Assembly: GCA_030411725.1 (NCBI GenBank)
Contig: MU839832.1
Location: forward strand, 1,178,001 to 1,242,000
Direction of reading: 5' to 3'
Source of the DNA: Echria macrotheca
Lineage: Eukaryota > Ascomycota > Sordariomycetes > Sordariales > Schizotheciaceae
Length of the DNA: 64,000 nt
A program made the translations under genes and the position numbers. Shown here piece by piece: positions 56,880 through 64,000 of this stretch. Under the pieces are notes generated by a model. That model saw only the letters and a program-made list of their open reading frames with translations, was not told the DNA's origin and searched no databases. Each line of letters begins with the position of its first letter. Within the stretch, counting starts at the first letter, position 1.

Positions 56880-59800
56880 ATGCCCAACATGCTCCCCTTC
56901 TTTGTGCATCCTCTGGCTGTCCTCTTCGTTGCTCGTGTTGCGAGCGGGAGATGGGCAGCCGTGCCCGAATCTGGATCATTCCCCAGTCTCGACCGCGTCC
57001 CAGATGTCGGCCCTCCAGTACGTGTCGTGCGTCCCAGGACTTTGATATCCTCACACAGAGGGCTAATGATGAACAGCCCCCGCCTGATTACATGATGGAC
57101 AACTCCAACAACCTCTACCACTCTGCCCCTGATAAAGGTAAGTGCACTGGACAGTCATAACCCCCATGGCTAACACGTCCGCAGGAACCCAAGACGGACC
57201 TGTCTGGGGCGAGTTCGGAAGCTTGGAAGGCTATCTGAGCTCTATCGGACACAACTCTTCTGTCTCCGGTGGGGGCAACTTGACTGTTTCCAGTCGTCAC
57301 AAACGGCAGAGCTCCGGATACTGGCTCACTGAACTGGGTCCGCTCGGCAAGGTTGGTAAAACGAACTCTCCAACTCTACCCCACCGCTAATTCTGGGCAG
57401 GCGCCACTAGAAGGCAGCAGCTACAAGTTCTGGCGTAATGTGAAGGACTACGGTGCCACCGGCCGAGGCGACGTGGATGACTCGAAAGCCATCAATGCGG
57501 CCATCTCTGATGGCAATCGGTGCGGCAAAAACTGCGGTAATACGTTCTCTCAGGGTGCCATCATCTACTTTCCGAGCGGCACATACAAGGTCTGCACGCC
57601 TCTCATTCAGTAAGTTACGCCTTGCCGGAATTTCTGGGCGGTCATTGCTGACTGAAATCGCCTCAAGACTGTATTATTCCCAGTTCATCGGTGATCCGCA
57701 CAACAGACCCATCATCAAAGGCTGCAGCAACTTTACCGGCATCGGGCTTATTGATACCGATCCCTATATTCCTGGAGGGTATGTATACATTCAATGGTTG
57801 CGTGGATTCCTCTAACTTATGCGGTTAGGGGCGGGGACCAGTGGTATATCAACCAGAACCAGTTCTTCCGCCAGATCCGCAACTTCGAGTTCGACCTGCG
57901 GGATATGCCGCTCAAGACGGATGATGCAGGCCAGGCCTTGGTGCCGACCGGCCTCCACTGGCAGGTGGCACAGGCGACAAGCCTTCAGAACCTGAAGTTT
58001 ACCATGCCAACGGGCAAGGGTATAACCCATGTGGGCATCTTCACTGAAAACGGCTCCGGTGGTTTTGTTTCAGGTACATATGCCCCCTCCCGAAATGGCC
58101 ACTCTTCCCACTAACTGTGGTTTATAGACCTTGTATGGACTCTTACTATGATTTTTCCACGACTCGAGGTTCAGACTGACACAAAGACGTAGGAGTTCGT
58201 AGGCGGCAACATTGGGTGGCGCGCTGGCAGTCAGCAGTTCACTGCTAGAGGCCTGAAATTCACTGGATCCACCACAGCAGTCAGTTACTCAACATCTCAT
58301 CTTCTTCAGCCCTCTTCTTTCCTCTCTATTCGACTCCACATGAAATGAGAAGTAATGCTGACAGAGACCAAGGTTCAAACTGTGTGGGATTGGGGTTGGA
58401 CATGGCAGCAGGTAAGCGTCAATACCTACACAAGCTATTCTGAAAAATCACTCATTGTCAGATCGAAATAAATGATTGCGCTATTGGATTCAACATTTCT
58501 GGTATTGGCGGAGATTCCAAGAACGAAAAACAAGGCACTGGCTCCGTCTCAATCGTCGGTATGTCACTCGTATCGGTTACGGGCCCTCAGTTTCTAATGG
58601 ATTTGGCACCTAGATTCCAAGTTTAGCAATGTTCCGATCGGCATTCTAACCAGCGAGCGTAAGCCCGACCCTCCAAGCATCGTCCTCGACAATGTCCAGA
58701 CATCAAATGTGGGCATCATGGTCAAATCAGAGCAAGGAAATACGCTGTTGGATGGTAAGTTGTCTCACTGCCTGGATGGTACACGCTGACGGTTGGTAGG
58801 CGGAAGCGCGACGGTTGAACTGTGGGCTGCTGGTCGTCGCTACAAGGCTGGGAAAGGCTCATACGAAGTCGGACACGTTACAAATGCTCCGCCAAAGCCA
58901 AAGGGCCTACTCGACTCTCAAGGGCGGCTCTTTGTACGCTCTCGGCCGCAGTACGAAGACCTTCCTTCCTCGAGCTTCCTGGTTGCTACCACATATGGTA
59001 TCTCCAACGTTGGGGACGGCGACCAGACGCAAAAGATCAACCAGTTCCTCATCGACGCCAAAAATGCTGGCAAAATTGCCTATTTTCCGGCTGGTATCTA
59101 CATGATCACAGGCACTGTGACAATTCCTACCGGCTCTCGGTTGCAGGGATCGAGCTGGTCGCAGATCATGGCGACAGGGAGCTATTTCGGGGACATGAAG
59201 AACCCCAAGGTGGTCATTCGAGTTGGTGAGAAGGGCGACGTTGGGTCCATGGAGATCGTCGAGATGCTTTTCTCTACCAAGGGAGCCACAGCCGGAGCTA
59301 TCATGGTGGAATGGAATGTTTTGGCAGACAAACCTGGATCAGGTAAGCCCGCCCCCCAACGGGATAGAGGAACGCAAGATTGACTAATGACCTTTCTAGC
59401 GGGCATGTGGGATTCCCATGTCAGAATTGGCGGCGGTAAAGGAACCGATCTCGACTTTGCTTCCTGCCCCAAGAAGAGCCAGAAGGAGAGCTGCTATAGC
59501 ACCTCGATGCTGCTCCACGTCACAAGCAAGGCTTCTGGGTACTTTGAGAATGTCTGGACCTGGATCGCTGACCACGACAACGACTACGTGCTTTACCGCG
59601 AGCCCGACTCCTCAAAGTCTCAGATCAGCATCTTCGGTGCCCGTGGCATGCTGATCGAATCTCAGGATCCTTCGTGGTTTTACGGTACTGGATCCGAGCA
59701 CGCTGTCCTATACCAGTATCAGTTGCACAAGGCTAAAAATGTGAGGACATACAGAAGGAACCTTTGTTGCGCATCCGCTAACACCGGCAGGTATACATGG

Positions 59801-62800
59801 GCCATATCCAGACCGAGCCGCCATACTTCCAACCTGTACCAGTGGCTCCCCAGCCGTTCGGTTCAACCCTCGGGCTATTCCCTGCCGACCCAGACTTTGC
59901 CGACTGTACAACCGCTGCCTGCAAGATAGCCTGGGGTCTTCGCATCATTGATTCCAAAGATGTGTATTTCCACAGCGTGGGATTGTACAGTTGGTTCAAC
60001 TACTTCACGCAGTACTGCGTTACTGCCAACAATTGCCAGGAAAAGATCCTTCAAATCATCGGATCCGAGAACATCGCTCTGTACAATATCTTCACCAAAG
60101 CTTCGCTGCAAGTGGGAAGCGGTGGCCCCGGGTAAGTTATCTCAGTCCAGCCCCAAAGGGCATTGGCTGTACTGACAGAGAAATTAGGAACACTATCTTC
60201 TTGAATGACTCCAATCAGATGTAAGAAAGCCAGCTCAGAGACTAAAAACACCAACTAACATGCGGTAGTGGGTATACTTCAGAGGTTAGCGTCTGGTTTC
60301 CTGGTCCCGGCTACGAAGCCGAAGTGGTCTATCTGGGACCAGAAGTCTATACGTCCCATACTGCCCAGTGTACTCCTCCCTGCATCATGGTTCTCCCCCC
60401 GAGCAAATTACCATCCGGGACTACGACCACAATCTCGATCCCGCTGTATCCCACTACTATTGACGCCCCAGGTGGACACGTGGTCACCGTGACTATCACG
60501 GTAACGGCCATCACCACAACAGAGATACCAATGGGCAACGTCAATGTTACCATTGGACAGTCCGCCAATGCTACATTTTATCCCAGCCCCAGCATAGATC
60601 TTCCGCCCGCCGCAGTCCCGTTCACTGGCGGAGACGGTCAGGTGACGACAACTTCACTCATCATCCCGCCCTGGCCGTCAATCGGCATGGGACCTCCGGA
60701 TACATGGCCCAGCATCACCGGGCCATGGGGCCCGGGTGGAGGATTTGGCGGCAATATATCGATGCCCACAGGTGTGCCCGGCGGTGGCATACCTACTGGG
60801 ATTCGCGATCCGGGTCTTTGGCCCGATATTGAACCGGTCGTAGTGGCATGTCCGCCCAATACGTTTGAGATCCAGGCTTATTCGGCAATTATCACGCTGA
60901 AGGACTGTCAGGGAACGACCACACTGGACTGGAATTGCCCACCAACGACTACGATGGCTATGAGCGCGGGTGCCTCGGTTTCCATTGCTCTCGGATGCAC
61001 CATGTTCACCGGAACCATCCAGCAAACCGAGACAACCGTGACACCAGTTCCACCTTTCATCGACTTCCTGCCCATCCCCACGCCTCCCACCCAGAAGCAG
61101 AAGGATGACGACAACGACGACGAGTCGCACTACTTGCCATGCGATGCCTGGTTCTTCTGGGTAACCCCTCTGAGCTGACGCGGCGGAGGTGACAATGCTA
61201 ACGTATTCCACAGATCTGCATTGACTGGCCCGAATTTCCCGTCTTTGGGTGGTGGGTGAAGTGGAAGCCGGGTCGGTATGGCGGAGGTCCTCCCGTGATC
61301 CGATTGCCTCCGGGGATCACCTTCAAGGGGAAGCCACCTAAATGGCCGACTATCACGGTTCCAACCAAAGGGCCGATTCCGACGCCCGAGAAACCCTCAA
61401 ACTGCGAGACGGAGACAGCCGAGATCTGTCGGACGACGACGTCGTACGGGAAAGTGGTCAGCGGCACAGTGACTAGAACCACGGCAACGAGTACGGGCGA
61501 GCAGTGCGCAACCGTACTTGGATGCAAGGTCGAAGACGACTCAACGGCGACAACCACAGCAAGTGCCTGCACCATCTCTCCACGCTCACAGAACGTTCGT
61601 CGGCAGGCGGGCACACCGCAGAATGCTGGCTCACCCTGCGATCCGCGGCACGACACCGTCATTTATCCCAGTAACCCCAAAAACGTGGCAAGCATCAGGA
61701 ACTGGATCACGCAAAAGAATTTCCGATATACCGAGGCGCGGGCTCCTAGTGTCAGTGGCGGCGGCTTCACGGCGTTCTTCTACGTCGAGAGCTTGACGTT
61801 CGACGAGCGGGAAGACTTTTTCTTCCTCGGCATCGATGAGCTCTATACAGTCGAGGAGAACCAAGCAGACCGCATACAAAGAACGGATTTCCTTCGCACT
61901 CGGCCAAAGGGGCAAGCTCCGCCACCTCCTCCGCCGCGATTCAACGGGAAAAGATGGGACGCCAACCTCGCCCTCGGGTCGAACCAAAGCGAGAGCGGCT
62001 TATTGTCCAAGCGGGCAGCAGAGTCCCAGTCCAGCGCATACTGGGAGCTGTCGCAGATCTCGTCACCCAAGGACCACGACTGGATGGACCCAAACATTCA
62101 GTCAGGCGGCAACTACAAATACTATTATCACGATAGTGCGGGTGAGGGTCAGTATATCTACGCCGTCGAGGGAAGCCTCTACCTCACGCATGACGAGTTC
62201 GCCGGCAAGGCGGGGGCTAAACAGGCCTCGGTGCTGCCCGAGTTCACCTACGGCAACGAGCAGCAAGGCGTCTCGGTAGTTGCCGATAATAAGATGCACG
62301 GAACGCGAGTTGCATCCAAGGCTGTCGGCAAGGTGCTTGGAGTAGCCAAGAAGGCAACCATTGTCGTCCCCCAGATGTCACTCGGCGGACCGACGGGCCC
62401 CGGCGGCTCGTCTCCGGGCTGGGCCCGCACCCACAACTTCCATGGCGAGAGGGTCTTGGATGCGTATGTCCGCATTATGGAGCACGTCATGGCAAGCGAC
62501 GACAAGGGCCCCAACAAGGTAGGCCGGGCCGTCATCAACTACTCCAATGGAGAGTTTGACGACCTGGGTCGGTCACACCCTGCCGTGTACAAGATGCTCT
62601 ACAAGATCCTCAAGGAGCTGGAGAGTATGAAGGTGCTTGTGGTTGCGTCGGCCCACAATGAGTACCTCCACGAGGACTATGTCATGGGCCCAGGATACCT
62701 GCCCAACGGGCGCGGCGATGACATGAGCGACGTTCCGCAGCGATGGGCTAACCCGGCGCATCCGAACTACCTTTCGAATCTCATTGTTGTCAGTACCACG

Positions 62801-64000
62801 GATATCAACACGCAAGTAGGCAACATCAACCCATATGCCAACTGGGTGAGCTTTGCACCGGGCGCCAACATTGCCGTAGCCGATGGTATTTCGGGCAACG
62901 GGATAGCCAGAGGGCACGACGGGTCGTCCTACGGTTAGTTTTACTCATCACTTTGTCGGACACTATCTCCCAGCTGCTAACATGAATGTCAACAGCCGCG
63001 CCCATGGTCTCTGGTCTAGCAGCTTATCTGCGGGCCTTGCCGTCGAAATGGAAGACGGACCTGGAGGACCCTAAGCTCCTCAAGGCACTGATCAAGCTCC
63101 TGCAGCGCCAGATCCCCAGCTTTCCCCACCAGCCGACGGAAGCCAATGCCAAACCCAAAGTGCCCACTGTCTGGAACGGCCAGGTGTTTGACAAGAACTG
63201 CCTGGTCGACAGCGGTACCAAGTTCGACGGCGACTCGGCGTGTCCCAACATCGACGACATCCACAAACCCGACGCAGACAAGGCTCTCCTCAGCCCGGGT
63301 GGTGGGACGAGCAACGGCCAAGCTATTGTCTACCAGCCTGGCCCGCCAACGCCGACCTGCACTGCCGACTGCGGCAAGCTTTGCACCGGCTTCTTCTGCG
63401 TGGCCAACCCGACGGGGAATCCCAACGCGCCAAGTAATGCAGGCCCGCTGCCGACTTTGACATCCGGACCGACAGGCTGTGGAACTAATCAGACGCCTTC
63501 GCCGGTGCCCGTTTGCAATGGCTCGGGCGGCAATAGGGTATGTGTTACGAGCACTACGTGTGTAGCGATTGCTACGCCGACACCGACGGGAGGCACTGGA
63601 GGTGGCGATGGAAACAATAATGGCGGTAACGGCGGTGGGAACAACGGCGGTGAAAATGGTGGAGGTGGCGGAAACAATAACGGTGGCAACGGAGGCAACA
63701 ACGGAGGGAACAACGGCGGCGGCGGAGGAGGCGCAGGAAGCGGAGGAGGAAGTGGGTGCAGCGCCCAGGCGCCGCAGAAGACCATCCTCCCACCGCCGGG
63801 CACCGGGTGTCAAAAGGATGTCGACTGCGCCGACTTCCAGTGCGGAGCGTGCGAGTGGGCTGGCTGCCTGATGTTCTCGCCGGCGTCGGGGCTCACCTGC
63901 CAGTGCCTTGCGACCCGAGACCAGACAGGCAAGGGGTGCAGCATCGACTACGACTGCGCCGGCTCCCAGTGTCCGGCCGGCAAGTGGCCGCGCTGTCTCA
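56880..64000 (+). CDS. Giant secreted GH55 exo-beta-1,3-glucanase-subtilase (S8) fusion, 3' end missing
   Basis: Eighteen exons: 56880-57017, 57059-57137, 57185-57351, 57401-57609, 57668-57778, 57829-58073, 58128-58132, 58193-58279, 58373-58411, 58462-58558, 58614-58754, 58800-59342, 59400-59740, 59791-60131, 60188-60220, 60269-61160, 61214-62933 and 62996 onward; over 2060 residues. A signal-like N-terminus (LPFFVHPLAVLFVARVASG) leads to a GH55 double beta-helix (about 129-885: FWRNVKDYGATGRGDVDD, VGGNIGWRAGSQQFTARGL, WDWGWTWQQIEI, IAYFPAGIYM). A Thr/Pro linker follows, then an S8 protease region with His1518 (HGTRVAS), Asn1638 and Ser1728 (GSSYAAPMVSGLAAYL). The tail is Asn/Gly-rich, then Cys-rich (CQKDVDCADFQCGACEW). 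The usual catalytic Asp position reads VEG. One continuous spliced frame links all parts. Confidence 0.85.
58128..58132 (+). other. 5-nt micro-exon in the GH55 part
   Basis: ACCTT lies between a TTTATAG acceptor and a GTATGG donor. Including it restores the frame and yields GGFVSDLEFVGGNIG, which matches the GH55 pattern in length. Skipping it shifts the frame. Confidence 0.6.
63590..63760 (+). repeat. Gly/Asn-rich coding repeat (GGN)
   Basis: A GGN/GGA/AAC-rich tract encodes about 55 residues of GGNNGG-type sequence separating the protease region from the Cys-rich tail of the fusion protein. It is probably a flexible linker. Confidence 0.75.

Noticed and set aside
1..64000. CRISPR arrays, rRNA genes, intact transposons, strong RIP-like AT-rich blocks
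   Set aside because: None was seen on reading both strands; the moderately AT-rich stretch at about 33.3-34.3 kb has no transposon features.

Overview
The window is nuclear DNA of a filamentous ascomycete (Pezizomycotina; the gene families and intron style fit a Sordariomycete best, though no species can be named). The reasons are: short introns of about 41-145 bp with GTRNGT donors, CTNAC-like branch points and YAG/AAG acceptors; typical fungal families (PDR-type ABC transporter, Zn2Cys6 regulators, HET-domain proteins, AA9 LPMO, GH55); long GC-rich intergenic stretches; and an intron-containing tRNA-Met(CAT). No bacterial operon structure, CRISPR array, rRNA or intact transposon was seen. 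All gene models were spliced by hand from reading frames and splice signals. No database search was possible.

Layout. 1-806: 5' part of a membrane acyltransferase (-). 807-4256: empty. 4257-6104: F-box protein (-). 7070-7996: Cys-rich CxxC protein (+). 8672-8803: tRNA-like Pol III unit (-). 9899-9997: tRNA-Met (+). 10168-10704: small secreted HExxH metalloprotease (-). 11554-16227: PDR ABC transporter (-). 16824-17471: NADAR-domain protein (-), divergent from a coiled-coil P-loop GTPase at 18718-20186 (+), followed by a HET-domain protein at 20987-23244 (+). 23687-24218: small membrane protein (+). 24683-25989: AA9 LPMO (-) whose 430-bp intron holds a second tRNA-like unit. 26901-28692: amino-acid permease (-). 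30736-33204: intronless PHP/DUF3604-like protein (-). 34414-35371: syntaxin-type SNARE (-). 36286-38578 and 39022-41460: divergent paralogous Zn2Cys6 regulators. 41781-43652: UPF0415/DUF1308-like protein (+). 44021-45371: secreted protein with an internal duplication (-). 45372-49673: empty. 49674-51422: secreted VTKxEV-repeat protein (+). 52829-54889: second HET-domain protein (-). 55124-55824: small secreted protein (-). 56880-end: very large secreted GH55-subtilase fusion (+), cut by the window end.

Functional reading. Three themes recur. One is secreted or extracellular proteins: the LPMO, GH55-subtilase, metalloprotease, VTKxEV repeat protein and two small secreted proteins. The second is transport and regulation: the ABC pump, permease and two zinc-cluster regulators. 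The third is self/non-self or stress-type domains: two HET proteins, and the neighbouring NADAR and GTPase genes. The most unusual items are the GH55-subtilase fusion with its 5-nt micro-exon, the VTKxEV repeat protein, the NADAR/GTPase/HET neighbourhood, the tRNA-like element inside the LPMO intron, the Asp in the syntaxin zero layer, and the paralogous regulators with identical intron positions but GC donors in only one copy.
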